Shown: positions 48,249-58,219, counted from the first letter of the stretch. The stretch: 64,000 nt of DNA from an uncultured Microbulbifer sp. (GCF_947504145.1 NZ_CANNGQ010000004.1:496001-560000); one strand, 5' to 3'. The notes: a model not told the origin generated them from the letters alone. Numbers and translations: made by a program.

Positions 48249-49856
48249 GTGGCAGGCAAGGAAGCCCAATTTGTCGTGATTGGCTCCGGTGTGGCCGGGG
48301 CGCTGGTGGCCAATGCGCTGGCTCGGGCGGGAAAATCGGTGATCATCCTGGAGGCTGGGCCGCGGGTGCCGCGCTGGCAGACGGTGGAGCGTTTCCGCAA
48401 TCAGGCCGACAAGATGGATTTTATGGCGGCATACCGCTCCGCGCCCTGGGCACCCCATCCCGAGTACGGTGAATTTGCCAATGACTACCTGATTTTAAAG
48501 GGCACGCATAAATTCAACTCCCAATATATTCGCGCTGTGGGTGGTACCACCTGGCATTGGGCCGCTTCGTGCTGGCGTTTTCTGCCGAGCGATTTCAAGC
48601 TGAAAAGCCTGTATGGGATCGGCCGCGACTGGCCAATTGAATACGACGACCTCGAGCCCTGGTATGGTCGCGCGGAACAGGAGCTCGGGGTCTGGGGACC
48701 GCAAGACGAAGAGCTGGGGTCACCGCGCACTGTACCCTACCCCATGCAACCACTGCCGCTTTCCTATAACGAAGCGCAGGTCAAAGCGCGGATGAACCGC
48801 CACAACCCGGCGTGGAAGGTCGTGACTGAACCGGTGGCGCGCAACAGCCGGCCGTACGACGGTCGGCCCACCTGTTGCGGCAACAATAATTGCATGCCCA
48901 TCTGCCCGATAGGAGCCATGTACAGCGGTATTGTGCATGTGGAGAAAGCGGAATCGAGCGGTGCAGAATTGATTCATAGCGCGGTGGTCAATCGTCTGGT
49001 CAGTGAGGGCGATCGTATCGTCGCGGCAGAATACAAAGACCCGGCGGGCAACAATCACCGCGTCTCTGGCGGCACCTTCATTCTTGCCGCCAACGGCATC
49101 GAAACCCCGAAACTGATGTTGATGTCTCGCGGCCGCCACAACCCTACCGGCGTGGGCAACAGTTCGGACATGGTCGGGCGCAACCTGATGGACCACCCGG
49201 GCACCGGCGTACAATTTTACGCCGACGAGCCCCTGTGGCCGGGGCGCGGCCCCCAGGAAATGACCTCGGTGATTGGCTATCGCGATGGGGATTTCCGCGC
49301 GCGGTACGCCGGCAAAAAATTACACCTGTCGAATATATCCGCGGTGGAAAAAAATACCCGTGCTGTGCTCCGCGAGCGCGAAGCCATCAACATACCCGAA
49401 CTCACCGCACGTATTCGGGATCGTGCTGCGCGCTACGTCGAATTCAACAGTTTCCACGAGATACTGCCGCAACCGCAAAACCGTATCCAACCGAGTACAT
49501 CTGAAAAAGATGCCAGTGGTATTCCCCGACCAGAAATTACTTACTCGATCGACGACTATGTGGTGAAAAGTGCGGCGCACACCCGTGAAACCTATGCAGA
49601 GATCGCCAGGGTGATGGGTGGTACAGAGGTCACTTTTACCGACGACTTTGCCCCCAATAACCACATCACTGGCACCACCATCATGGGTGACAAGTCTGAA
49701 GACTCTGTGGTGGACAAGAACTGCCGTGTCTTCGACCACCCCAACCTGTTTATCGCCGGTAGTTCCGTCATGCCCACCGTGGGCACGGTCAACGTTACCC
49801 TCACAATCGCCGCTCTGGCCCTGCGCCTGGCGGATACCCTGCTGCAGGAAGCGTGA
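48249..49856 (+). CDS. GMC-family FAD dehydrogenase, catalytic large subunit
   Basis: 535 residues, GTG 48249 with GGGAGGG upstream, three bases after the small subunit. FAD-binding GSGVAGALVANALARAG near the N-terminus; FNSQYIRAVGGTTWHW; the cysteine set CCGNNNCMPIC (C209, C210, C215, C219) equals the spacing of the 3Fe-4S site in FAD-glucose dehydrogenase of Burkholderia; C-terminal NNHITGTTIMGD with the catalytic His region and MPTVGTVNVTLTIAALALR. No own signal peptide, consistent with Tat hitch-hiking. Oxidises a sugar, polyol or sugar acid in the periplasm and passes electrons to the cytochrome subunit. Exact substrate unknown. Confidence 0.92.
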   Translation: MAGKEAQFVVIGSGVAGALVANALARAGKSVIILEAGPRVPRWQTVERFRNQADKMDFMAAYRSAPWAPHPEYGEFANDYLILKGTHKFNSQYIRAVGGTTWHWAASCWRFLPSDFKLKSLYGIGRDWPIEYDDLEPWYGRAEQELGVWGPQDEELGSPRTVPYPMQPLPLSYNEAQVKARMNRHNPAWKVVTEPVARNSRPYDGRPTCCGNNNCMPICPIGAMYSGIVHVEKAESSGAELIHSAVVNRLVSEGDRIVAAEYKDPAGNNHRVSGGTFILAANGIETPKLMLMSRGRHNPTGVGNSSDMVGRNLMDHPGTGVQFYADEPLWPGRGPQEMTSVIGYRDGDFRARYAGKKLHLSNISAVEKNTRAVLREREAINIPELTARIRDRAARYVEFNSFHEILPQPQNRIQPSTSEKDASGIPRPEITYSIDDYVVKSAAHTRETYAEIARVMGGTEVTFTDDFAPNNHITGTTIMGDKSEDSVVDKNCRVFDHPNLFIAGSSVMPTVGTVNVTLTIAALALRLADTLLQEA

Positions 49857-51166
49857 TCGTGAAGTGGACCCTGCCCGCCTTATTTCTACTGCTGTTCGTT
49901 GGTTACACCTGGGCGCAGGAAGTCTGGGACCACGCTGCTGCGGAAGAGGTCAACCGGGAGCTAAACAAACCTGAATTGATTGAAAAGGGGCGCTATCTCG
50001 CGGTGCTGGGTGACTGTAAGGCCTGCCACACTGCGCCAGGCGGCTCGGTGTTTGCCGGAGGGCGGCCGATGCCGATACACAAGCTCGGCACCATTTACAC
50101 CAGCAACATCACGCCAGATATCCACACGGGAATCGGCACTTGGCAGCTCGAGGAATTTGAGCGTGCCTTGCGCCATGGCATCGGCAAGGATGGCCGGAAT
50201 CTCTACCCGGCGATGCCCTACGACGCCTACGCAAAAATCACCGATGAAGATATCCGGGCGCTCTATGCCTACTTTCTGTTTGGCGTAGCACCAGTCCATC
50301 AGGCGACACCCGAAAATAAAATTCGCCGTGCCTTGAGTGCGCGCTGGCCGCTCAAAGTCTGGAACTATCTGTTCGTACCCGACGAGCCGTTCGAAGCAGA
50401 TCCTGAACAGAGTGCAGCCTGGAACCGCGGTGCCTATCTGGTCCAGGGCCTGGCTCACTGTGGCGAGTGCCACTCTCCCCGTGGCCTGGCTTTTCAGGAC
50501 AAGGCCTACGACCAAACCGAAAAAGGATTCCTTGGCGGCGGCCCAATACTGGACGGTTGGCAGGCCTACAACATTACCCCGGACCCGGATAGCGGTATTG
50601 GACTGTGGAGCGAAGAGCAGTTAACGCAATACCTGACCACCGGTCACGTCAACCGGTTGGCGCAAGCGGGTGGTCCTATGGCAGAAGTCATTGAAAACAG
50701 TCTTTCACAGATGAAAGACAGCGATGTTGCGGCAATGGTCACCTACCTGCGCACGATACCGCCGGTAAAAGGCCCCGACCGGGCTCCCCGACAAAAGCGG
50801 GGTACACCGGCGACGGACGTCGTCATCAAACGAGGTAACTTGATCCGGCGGGATGCGGAGCCCATGAATCTCAACGCAGCATCCGATGGCGCACGTTTGT
50901 ACCTGGGGATGTGCGCCACTTGCCACGGTGTGGATGGTACCGGCAGCAAAGACGGCTATTACCCGTCACTGGTGCATAACTCTACCGTGGGGGCGGAAAG
51001 TGACCACAACCTGCGGCAGGCGATTCTCCAGGGGGTGCGCCGCACGGTGGATGGCGAAGAAAAAATGATGCCGGGATTCTCCCGTGAACTGGATCAGGAG
51101 CAATTGCAGAAACTACTCGGATATCTGCGCAGGCAGTTTGGAACAAACTCTAAAAACCAAAGCTGA
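49853..51166 (+). CDS. Triheme cytochrome c subunit of the GMC dehydrogenase
   Basis: 437 residues; GTG 49853 overlaps the large-subunit stop by four bases (GTG at 49859 is an alternative). Sec signal peptide ending TWAQ. Three CxxCH heme sites: C55-H59 (CKACH), C203-H207 (CGECH), C354-H358 (CATCH). Matches the beta subunit of gluconate, fructose and FAD-glucose dehydrogenases, transferring electrons to ubiquinone or an oxidase. The C-terminus is charged and lacks the hydrophobic anchor known in some relatives. Confidence 0.93.
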   Translation: MIVKWTLPALFLLLFVGYTWAQEVWDHAAAEEVNRELNKPELIEKGRYLAVLGDCKACHTAPGGSVFAGGRPMPIHKLGTIYTSNITPDIHTGIGTWQLEEFERALRHGIGKDGRNLYPAMPYDAYAKITDEDIRALYAYFLFGVAPVHQATPENKIRRALSARWPLKVWNYLFVPDEPFEADPEQSAAWNRGAYLVQGLAHCGECHSPRGLAFQDKAYDQTEKGFLGGGPILDGWQAYNITPDPDSGIGLWSEEQLTQYLTTGHVNRLAQAGGPMAEVIENSLSQMKDSDVAAMVTYLRTIPPVKGPDRAPRQKRGTPATDVVIKRGNLIRRDAEPMNLNAASDGARLYLGMCATCHGVDGTGSKDGYYPSLVHNSTVGAESDHNLRQAILQGVRRTVDGEEKMMPGFSRELDQEQLQKLLGYLRRQFGTNSKNQS

Positions 51167-51250
51167 GGGGCTTTACCCAAGACCAGCACGCTGTGTCAGA
51201 GCGTGATTCTGCCGAAGGGTTCCCGCCTGCTACCGCTCGAGGATTGGCGA

Positions 51251-53128
51251 TTACAGGCCGGGTTTTACCCCCGGTTCCCCGCTGTCTTTCGCCTTTTCGC
51301 CGGTGTCCCAATGGTGGTCCAGGTGTAGGTCCGGGTCTCTCCGGTCTTCCTGCAGGGCCTGCAGCAACTGCTCCCGGTAGATTTTGGTTTTTGCCGCGTG
51401 CTGGGATTCGTTGCGCCAGTAGGGGAACAGGGATTCCAGCATGCGCTGGTCGTGCTGTTTGAATTTGCGTGCGGCGCGATGGGCCTGATGGTAGGACAGG
51501 CCGAGTAGCTGCAGCGCGCCGGCACCGATTTCCAGGGCGCTGTCGATGGTTTCCCGGTAGATATACTTTACGCCCGCTTCCATCAACGCATACTGATGCA
51601 TGCGGTTGCGCGCACGGGCCAGGATAGTGAGGTGCGGGAAGTATTTCTGGATGCGGCTGACGATCTCCAGCGACGCGGCCTGATCGCTGAGCGTCAGGAT
51701 CACGATTTTCGCGTTGTCTGCACCCGCTGCGTGCAGCAGGTCTTCCCGGGAGGCATCGCCATAGTAGGCCTTGATGCCGTAGCGGCGCACCAACTCTAGC
51801 TGTTCGGCGTTGTGCTCCAGCAGGGTGGTTTCGAAACCGCAGGCGTTCAACAGGCGACCGGAAATCTGTCCGTAGCGGCCGTAGCCGATGATGATCACCG
51901 GTGAGCCGTCATCCTGGGGCGCGCTGTCGGTAATATCCGGTTGCCGCGGGCCGCTGAAAAAGCGCGGTTGAATCAGTTGTTCGTAGGCCAGCAGCAACAG
52001 CGGCGTAAACGCCATGGACAGCGCGATCAGGGCAATCAACACGCTGGATACTTCTGCGGGCAGCACGTGATTTTGGCTGGCGTAGGCCAGCAGCACAAAG
52101 CCGAACTCTCCCGCCTGCGCCAGCGATAACGCAAACAACCAGTCCTCGCCTTTTGCCATGCCGCGCACCCGCGCCAGCGCAAACAGAATGCCGAATTTCA
52201 CCAGCACCAGTAACGCCAGTAAACCGAGCAACAGCAGCGGTTTTTGCATTACCAGTGCCAGGTCCAGTGTGGCGCCGACGGCGAGGAAAAAGAGCCCCAA
52301 CAGCAAACCTTTAAACGGCTCGATATCCGCTTCCAGTTCGTGGCGAAATTCGCTTTCTGCCAGAACCACACCGGCTATAAAGGTGCCCAGTGCCGGCGAC
52401 AATTCCAACCAGCTCATCAGTGCCGCGGCACTCAGCACGATCAGCAGTGAGCACGCGGTAAACAGCTCGCGGGTGCGGGTGCCCACCACAATGCGCAGCA
52501 GCGGGGTGAGCAAGTAGCGCCCCGCCAGAATCAGAGCCATGATCGAACCGAGGACCGCCAGTGCGTAGGCCCAGCCCTGCAGGTCGTCCGGGTCTGTGGC
52601 GACTTCCACGGTGGCCAGCAGTGGCAGCAGCGCGAGAATCGGAATCACCGCAATATCCTGAAACAGCAATACACTGAACGCATTGCGCCCGCCCTCGGTT
52701 TTGAGCAGGTTTTTTTCCGACAGGGACTGCAGCACGATGGCGGTGGAAGACAGGGCGAGAATCAGGCCTACCGCAGTGGCGGTGCGCCAGCTGAAGTCGA
52801 ACAATGCGATTGCCAGCCCGCATACGGCGCCGGCGGTCAACAACACCTGCGCGCCGCCGGTGCCGAAGATGGCGCCCCGGAGAGCCCAGAGCTTTTTAGG
52901 CTGCAGTTCCAGGCCGATCAGAAACAGCATCAGCGCCACGCCGAATTCCGCAAAGTGCAGTTCGTCGCTGGTGTCTCCTACCAGGCCGAAGGCGTGGGGG
53001 CCGATCAGTACCCCCGCCACCAGATAGCCGAGTACTGAGCCAAATCCCAGGCGCTTGGCCAGGGGGACGGAAATAACGGCAGCGGCGAGAAATATGACCG
53101 TCTGAAGTAGAAAGTTGTCGTGGGGCAT
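51251..53128 (-). CDS. CPA2 monovalent cation:proton antiporter with TrkA-N domain (KefB/KefC type)
   Basis: 625 residues. About 12 membrane helices in the first 380 residues (LAKRLGFGSVLGYLVAGVLIGP, FAEFGVALMLFLIGLELQPKKLW), then a RCK/TrkA-N domain with VIIIGYGRYGQISGRLL at about 420 and the nucleotide-sensing YYGDASREDLLHAAG. Potassium efflux gated by NADH or glutathione adducts is known for KefB/C; which ligand acts here is open. The C-terminal 100 residues are polar. Convergent with the cytochrome gene. Confidence 0.9.
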   Translation of the reverse strand: MPHDNFLLQTVIFLAAAVISVPLAKRLGFGSVLGYLVAGVLIGPHAFGLVGDTSDELHFAEFGVALMLFLIGLELQPKKLWALRGAIFGTGGAQVLLTAGAVCGLAIALFDFSWRTATAVGLILALSSTAIVLQSLSEKNLLKTEGGRNAFSVLLFQDIAVIPILALLPLLATVEVATDPDDLQGWAYALAVLGSIMALILAGRYLLTPLLRIVVGTRTRELFTACSLLIVLSAAALMSWLELSPALGTFIAGVVLAESEFRHELEADIEPFKGLLLGLFFLAVGATLDLALVMQKPLLLLGLLALLVLVKFGILFALARVRGMAKGEDWLFALSLAQAGEFGFVLLAYASQNHVLPAEVSSVLIALIALSMAFTPLLLLAYEQLIQPRFFSGPRQPDITDSAPQDDGSPVIIIGYGRYGQISGRLLNACGFETTLLEHNAEQLELVRRYGIKAYYGDASREDLLHAAGADNAKIVILTLSDQAASLEIVSRIQKYFPHLTILARARNRMHQYALMEAGVKYIYRETIDSALEIGAGALQLLGLSYHQAHRAARKFKQHDQRMLESLFPYWRNESQHAAKTKIYREQLLQALQEDRRDPDLHLDHHWDTGEKAKDSGEPGVKPGL

Positions 53129-53203
53129 GGCCTGGTCTTGTGCTTCTGTTCTTGTGCTCTGGTCGAGCTTATTGGTCAGGGGAGCGCGCGTGATTCAGCG
53201 CGC

Positions 53204-54517
53204 TCAATCCGTCTGCGGGCTGGGCTCGGACGTTTCCGGGCAGCTGGCGGCGCGGCTGCGCCGGATTAACGGACCGATGGTGGAGCCCTGCACCACGATA
53301 GAGAAGACTACCACGCCGTAGGTCATCACCACCCACAGATGTCGCAGGTCGTGACTGCTGTTGTCTGCAATGCCACTGATGGCATAGCCCCCGGGTATCG
53401 ACATGGCCAGCGCCAGTGCCAGGCCGCCGCGCAGCCCGCCCCATATCAGAATCCGCTCCGTATACGGATGGTATTTGCGGCGGCGCTTGAGAAAAACAAA
53501 GGGCACACTTACAGCGAGGGTGCGGCCCAGCAGTACGATGACGATGGCCGCCAGGATCAAGACGTAATCGATGGGTTTGAAGTCGATGGTGATCAGGAAC
53601 AGCCCCACCAGCAGGAACAGAATGCCGTTGAGGAATTCTTCGGTGATGGTCCAGAAATTGTCCAGCTCGTGTTGGCTCACCCGCGAGAACCCTTTCTCCC
53701 GCGTGAAGTTGCCGATGATGATCCCCGCAACCACCATCGCCAGGGCGCCGGATACGCCGAGCATATTGGCGGCGGCAAAACCCGCGGTGGGAATCACCAG
53801 GGTCAGCAGCAGTTCCAGGCTGTGGTCGTTGGTGGAGCAGATCAGCCAGTGGAACAGGCCGCCGATGGCGAGCCCCAGGGCAATACCGCCGAGTGCTTCC
53901 ACCATAAACAGGTGGCTGATGGCCGGCAATGTGGGCTCGGTGCCCTCAAACGCCAGCGCGTAGATCACCGCAAACACCACCATGCCGAAGCCGTCGTTGA
54001 ACAGCGATTCCCCTTCCACTTGAATCGAAATCTGCTCCGGCGCTTTCAGGCTCTTGATGATGGCGAGCACCGCGATGGGGTCAGTGGGGGAAATTAGCGC
54101 GCCGAACAGCAGGCAGTACACCAAGTCTACGGGCATACCGATCACGCTGAGGAATCCGTACAGCATATAACCCACGGCGAAGGTGGAGATCAAGGTGCCG
54201 AAAATCGCCAGCACGGTGATTTCCACTTTCTGGTTGCGCAGCATTAACAGGTCGATATGCAGGCTGCCGGCAAACAGCAGGAAGCCGAGCATGCCTTTCA
54301 GCAGCAGGTCTTGCAGGTTCATCAGCGGCAGCAGTTGGGAGACCCAATCGCGCAGCTCGACAATTTCCAGCTTGCCGAGGCCGGTGACGATCAGCGACAG
54401 CGCCAGGGAGCCCGCGGTAATGGCGATGGTGGTCTGGGTGCGCAATACATATTGATTGAGGAATCCGAGGAACACGGAGATGGCAGCGAGAAAGCAGAAG
54501 ATGTAATAGACGTCCAT
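53204..54517 (-). CDS. CPA1 sodium:proton antiporter (NhaP type)
   Basis: 437 residues with about 12 membrane helices. CPA1 motifs FGALISPTDPIAVLAI (the ion-binding Asp) and VEGESLFNDGFGMVVF (second acidic site) are present, plus GGLRGGLALALAMSIPGG. No long cytoplasmic tail. Exchanges Na+ or K+ for H+ in the inner membrane; a function in salt and pH homeostasis suits a marine organism. It lies 75 bp upstream of the CPA2 gene on the same strand. Confidence 0.92.
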   Translation of the reverse strand: MDVYYIFCFLAAISVFLGFLNQYVLRTQTTIAITAGSLALSLIVTGLGKLEIVELRDWVSQLLPLMNLQDLLLKGMLGFLLFAGSLHIDLLMLRNQKVEITVLAIFGTLISTFAVGYMLYGFLSVIGMPVDLVYCLLFGALISPTDPIAVLAIIKSLKAPEQISIQVEGESLFNDGFGMVVFAVIYALAFEGTEPTLPAISHLFMVEALGGIALGLAIGGLFHWLICSTNDHSLELLLTLVIPTAGFAAANMLGVSGALAMVVAGIIIGNFTREKGFSRVSQHELDNFWTITEEFLNGILFLLVGLFLITIDFKPIDYVLILAAIVIVLLGRTLAVSVPFVFLKRRRKYHPYTERILIWGGLRGGLALALAMSIPGGYAISGIADNSSHDLRHLWVVMTYGVVVFSIVVQGSTIGPLIRRSRAASCPETSEPSPQTD

Positions 54518-54555
54518 GTGGCGGGAATTCTCCGGTGCCGGGGTTACCTCTAACC

Positions 54556-54586
54556 GTAGGAGCCTGCCCTGCCGGCAGGCTCGTAC
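54556..54586. repeat. Single REP-like element
   Basis: GTAGGAGCCTGCC head followed by AGCCTGCC/GGCAGGCT stem (54561-54568 with 54574-54581) and TCGTAC. Same family as the doublet at 4900-4951. It lies between the CPA1 and pirin genes. Confidence 0.75.
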
Positions 54587-54608
54587 AAGTGCGGTGCACG
54601 CTGAAACG

Positions 54609-55520
54609 TTACTCGGTGAGTGTGCCGTTATTGTAGTCGCGCAGGGTTTGTTCGATTTGCTCGCGGGTGTTCATGACGAAGGGGCCGTAATGCACCACCG
54701 GCTCATTGAGCGGTTGCCCGTGCAGTACCAGCATGCCAGCTCCCGGTGTTTCCCCCGGGCCCTGTTCTGGTGCATCCTTGGGCGCGCGCAATTGTAGCGA
54801 TTCGCCGCCGCCAAACAACACCAGATTACCGCGGGAAATAGTGCCCCGATCGGTTTCGAGTGCACCGCGGTAGATATACACCAGCGCCGAGTGTTCTGCC
54901 GGCAGCGGCAGGATCGTCTCTGCCCCCGGCGCGAGGCGCAGATCCGCCACCGACGCATCCGCCGCTGTATCCAATAGAGGCGCGCACTGGGGCTCACCGG
55001 CGATCTGCCACTGGCCCGCGATCAGCCGAATCAGAGAGCCGCGATCGTCCAATGCCAATTCCCGCACCTGTTCCGGCTGAATATCGCGCCAGTCCGGCTT
55101 ATTCATCTTGTCTGCGGCCGCCATGTTGATCCACAGCTGGAAACCGTGCATGCCCGCATTTCCCTGGGACGGCATTTCCGAATGGATAATGCCGCGGCCG
55201 GCGCGCATCCACTGTGCACCGCCCTGATGAATGGCGCCGCGATTGCCCAGATGATCCTGGTGTTCGAATTCGCCGCTCAACATATAGGTCAGGGTTTCGA
55301 TACCGCGATGCGGGTGCGGCGGGAAGCCAGCGATATAGTCATCCCGGTTTTCCGAGCGGATTTCATCGATCATCAGAAACGGGCTGAAGTCCTGTGACTG
55401 GAAGCCCGCCACCCGGTGAATCTTCACCCCCGCGCCATCGGCGGATGGATGGCCCGCCACGACCCGTGCTGGTGCCCGCGCGCCGGCGCCGAATGCATTG
55501 TTTGATGTGACTTTAGACAT
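54609..55520 (-). CDS. Pirin-family bicupin protein
   Basis: 303 residues from ATG 55520 with GGAGG eight bases upstream; the frame to 55577 lacks conservation. N-terminal cupin with FPPHPHRGIETLTYMLSGEFEHQDHLGN and RGIIHSE, which contain the metal-binding His, His, His and Glu of pirins; second cupin in the C-terminal half. Some pirins (YhaK, YhhW) have quercetinase activity or sense redox state. Divergent from a LysR gene (152-bp gap), an arrangement resembling yhaK-yhaJ of E. coli. Confidence 0.92.
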   Translation of the reverse strand: MSKVTSNNAFGAGARAPARVVAGHPSADGAGVKIHRVAGFQSQDFSPFLMIDEIRSENRDDYIAGFPPHPHRGIETLTYMLSGEFEHQDHLGNRGAIHQGGAQWMRAGRGIIHSEMPSQGNAGMHGFQLWINMAAADKMNKPDWRDIQPEQVRELALDDRGSLIRLIAGQWQIAGEPQCAPLLDTAADASVADLRLAPGAETILPLPAEHSALVYIYRGALETDRGTISRGNLVLFGGGESLQLRAPKDAPEQGPGETPGAGMLVLHGQPLNEPVVHYGPFVMNTREQIEQTLRDYNNGTLTE

Positions 55521-55672
55521 GGTTCTGTTCCTCCATTTCCGGCAGTATAGGCCGATAAAATCGCCAGAAAATGGCAAATAATCGCAACTAATATTCGAGC
55601 AGTTCGACAGATCCGGTTTTCAAACCGTTCTCTCAGTCAAAACAGACAACCAATAAAGACAAAGGACAGTCC

Positions 55673-56560
55673 ATGGCCAAGGTAACACTGGAACAGTGGC
55701 GCATGTTTCAGGCGGTGGTGGAACACGGCGGCTTTTCCCAGGCCGCGGAGGCGGTGCACAAGAGCCAGTCTTCCATCAATCACGCGGTACACAAACTGCA
55801 GGAGAGCCTCGGCGTGGCCCTGCTGGAAGTGCGCGGACGCAAGGCGGAGCTCACCGACGCCGGGCGGGTCATGCTGAACCGCGCTGGCGGTCTTCTGGAT
55901 GAAGCCGAGGCGCTGGAGTCCGTCGCGGCCAGCCTCGCCGCGGGCACCGAGGCGCAGCTACGGCTTGCGGTGGATGTGCTGTTTGATTACGAGGCACTGC
56001 TCAATGCGGTGGAGCGTTTCGCAGCGGAGTACCCCCACACCCGCCTGGAGATCCGCGAGACGGTGCTGTCCGGTGCTGAAGAGTTGCTGTTGCAGCAGGA
56101 CGTGGATTTTATTCTCACCGCGCGGGTGCCCCAGGGGTTTGTGGGTGTGCCGGTGTCGCGGGTAAAGTTTCTACCTGTCGCCCACCCGGACCACCCGCTG
56201 CATCACCTGGGCCGCCCGGTGAACCGGGAAGACCTCAAGGCAAGCCGCCAGATCGTGATGCGCGATTCCGCCCTGAAAAATCGCCAGGATGCCGGCTGGC
56301 TGGGCTCCGACCAGCGTATCACGGTCACTAACGTGCATACGTCCATTGAGCTCATCGAGCGCGGCCTGGGTTTCGCCTGGCTGCCACAGACCCGCATTCG
56401 CGACTCCCTGTCTGCCGACCGTCTGCTGCCACTGCGCACCGAAGCGCCCTGGGAGCGGGACGTGACCATGTATCTGGTGTACGCCGACCAGGATCGCGCC
56501 GGCCCTGCCGCCTGCCAATTGCTGCGGGCATTGCGCGACAGTTTGCCGCCGCTGGAATGA
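55673..56560 (+). CDS. LysR-family transcriptional regulator divergent from pirin
   Basis: 295 residues. HTH at the N-terminus (TLEQWRMFQAVVEHGGFSQAAEAVHKSQSSINHAVHKLQ), LysR effector domain after residue 90. Start ATG 55673 with GGACAGTCC before it. Position next to pirin, DoxX and hydroquinone-reductase genes suggests a role like YhaJ, but the sequence is not closely YhaJ-like by eye. TTCGAGCAGTTCGA near 55602 in the divergent gap could be part of its binding site. Confidence 0.88.
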   Translation: MAKVTLEQWRMFQAVVEHGGFSQAAEAVHKSQSSINHAVHKLQESLGVALLEVRGRKAELTDAGRVMLNRAGGLLDEAEALESVAASLAAGTEAQLRLAVDVLFDYEALLNAVERFAAEYPHTRLEIRETVLSGAEELLLQQDVDFILTARVPQGFVGVPVSRVKFLPVAHPDHPLHHLGRPVNREDLKASRQIVMRDSALKNRQDAGWLGSDQRITVTNVHTSIELIERGLGFAWLPQTRIRDSLSADRLLPLRTEAPWERDVTMYLVYADQDRAGPAACQLLRALRDSLPPLE

Positions 56561-56619
56561 CGGCGGTGACGATAAGCGCAGAGCATTCACACTCAACCTC
56601 TAAATTCAGGAAGTACCCG

Positions 56620-57606
56620 ATGAACCGACACGGCGACGCAATCAATTGGGGCATTATCGGCTGCGGCGATGTTACGGAAGTCAAAAGTGGCCCCGCGTTC
56701 AACAAGGTCGCGGGTTCGCACCTGCTCGCGGTGATGCGCCGGGATCGGGAGAAGTTGCGGGATTACGCCGCCCGCCACGGCGTACCCAAAACCTACGCAA
56801 GCGCCGACGAACTGATTCAGGACCCGGAAATCGATGCGATATATGTGGCCACACCACCCGGTAGCCATCGCGAGTACGCGCTCAAGTGTGCGAGCGCTAA
56901 CAAGCACTGCTGCCTGGAAAAGCCCATGGCGCTCGATTTTGACCAGTGCCGGGAAATTGCCACCGCCTTCGAGGACAAAGATGCACAGCTGTTTGTTGCT
57001 TATTACCGCCGTTCCCTGCCCCGCTTCAATCGGGTGAAAGCGTGGATTGATGGCGGAAAAATCGGCACTCTGCGTCATATCAACTGGAGTTATTCCCGCG
57101 CGCCCTCGCCTGTGGATCTGTCACCGGAATATAACTGGCGCACCGATTCGGCGGTCTCCGGCGGCGGTCACTTTGTCGATCTCGCCTGCCATGGACTGGA
57201 CCTGTTTATCCATCTGGCTGGGGATATCCGTGACGCCAAAGGCATCGCCGTCAACCAGCAGAACCTGTACGACGCCGAGGATGCGGTATCGGCCTGTTGG
57301 GTGTTTGATAGCGGCGCTACCGGTGCGGGCTTCTGGAATTTTGGCGCCAGCGAATACGCTGACGATGTAGTGATTCACGGCAGCCGCGGCAGCATCCGCT
57401 TTTCCGTATTTGCCGACAGGCCACTGGTGCTCGAGTGCGAGGACGGCTCTGAAGTGGTGGAAATCGCCCATCCGGAAAACATCCAGTACTTCCATATCGA
57501 GAATATGGTCAAACACCTGAATGGCGAGAGCCGCCATCCGGTTGCCGGCGCCGAGGGCGGCAAGGTGTCCCGGGTGATGGATCAGATACTGACGGATTTT
57601 CGCTAG
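56620..57606 (+). CDS. Gfo/Idh/MocA-family NAD(P)-dependent oxidoreductase
   Basis: 328 residues from ATG 56620 with AGGAAG upstream; 56557-56619 is open but overlaps the LysR end. Rossmann fold: INWGIIGCGDVTEVKSGPAF, then AIYVATPPGSHREYA and CLEKPMALDFDQC with the catalytic Lys of the EKP motif; later GGGHFVDLACHGLDLF with the conserved His. Family members oxidise or reduce sugars and cyclitols; the particular substrate is not predictable. Confidence 0.9.
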   Translation: MNRHGDAINWGIIGCGDVTEVKSGPAFNKVAGSHLLAVMRRDREKLRDYAARHGVPKTYASADELIQDPEIDAIYVATPPGSHREYALKCASANKHCCLEKPMALDFDQCREIATAFEDKDAQLFVAYYRRSLPRFNRVKAWIDGGKIGTLRHINWSYSRAPSPVDLSPEYNWRTDSAVSGGGHFVDLACHGLDLFIHLAGDIRDAKGIAVNQQNLYDAEDAVSACWVFDSGATGAGFWNFGASEYADDVVIHGSRGSIRFSVFADRPLVLECEDGSEVVEIAHPENIQYFHIENMVKHLNGESRHPVAGAEGGKVSRVMDQILTDFR

Positions 57607-57793
57607 GGTACTCCTTTCCCACCTCCCTCTCCTTCCCGTTTCACGTGGCCCTGCCGGGGCCGATTTCCCACCTAAAAATTCGATATTTAGACCCGAAAAT
57701 CTGCGATTTTCCTTTCTAAAAACCGAATTACACTGAACAGCGTTGTCACGCCATACACTTACTTTTTCAGAAGTCAGACATGAGGGCTGAATC

Positions 57794-58198
57794 ATGAACA
57801 ATGGTGTGATTTGCGATTTCACCAAGCTGGTGGCGCGTATTCTGATGTCGGTGATGTTTATCGTCGCTGGTTACAGCAAGATCGGCGCCTACGCCGGTAC
57901 CCAGGAATATATGGCGGCCGCCGGCGTGCCCGGTTTCCTGTTGCCACTGGTGATCTTACTGGAGCTGGGCGGTGGCCTGGCGATACTGTTCGGCTTTTTT
58001 ACCCGCTGGGTAGCGCTCGCCTTCGCCGCCTTCTGCCTGATCAGCGCGTGGATGTTTCACAATGTGCCGGGCGATCAGATGCAACAGATCATGTTTATGA
58101 AAAACATCACTATCGCCGGCGGTTTCCTGATACTGGCCTGTGCTGGTGCGGGTAAATTCAGTTTCGATCATGCGATGGCGAACGTAAGAAGCCGCTAA
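57794..58198 (+). CDS. DoxX-family membrane protein (YqjF-like)
   Basis: 134 residues, four membrane helices, with ARILMSVMFIVAGYSKIGAYAGT at the N-terminus and LVILLELGGGLAILFGFFTRW, typical of DoxX. ATG 57794 with GAGGGCTGAATC upstream. It stands directly before a glutathionyl-hydroquinone reductase gene (21-bp gap), as yqjF before yqjG in E. coli. YqjF has been linked to quinone-type compounds; the mechanism is unknown. Confidence 0.9.
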   Translation: MNNGVICDFTKLVARILMSVMFIVAGYSKIGAYAGTQEYMAAAGVPGFLLPLVILLELGGGLAILFGFFTRWVALAFAAFCLISAWMFHNVPGDQMQQIMFMKNITIAGGFLILACAGAGKFSFDHAMANVRSR

Positions 58199-58219
58199 AA
58201 AGAGATTGAGGAGACATCA

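Noticed and set aside
51187..51205. Hairpin CACGCT/AGCGTG between the cytochrome gene and the antiporter gene as a terminator
   Set aside because: Only six base pairs and no clear T run; too weak to annotate.
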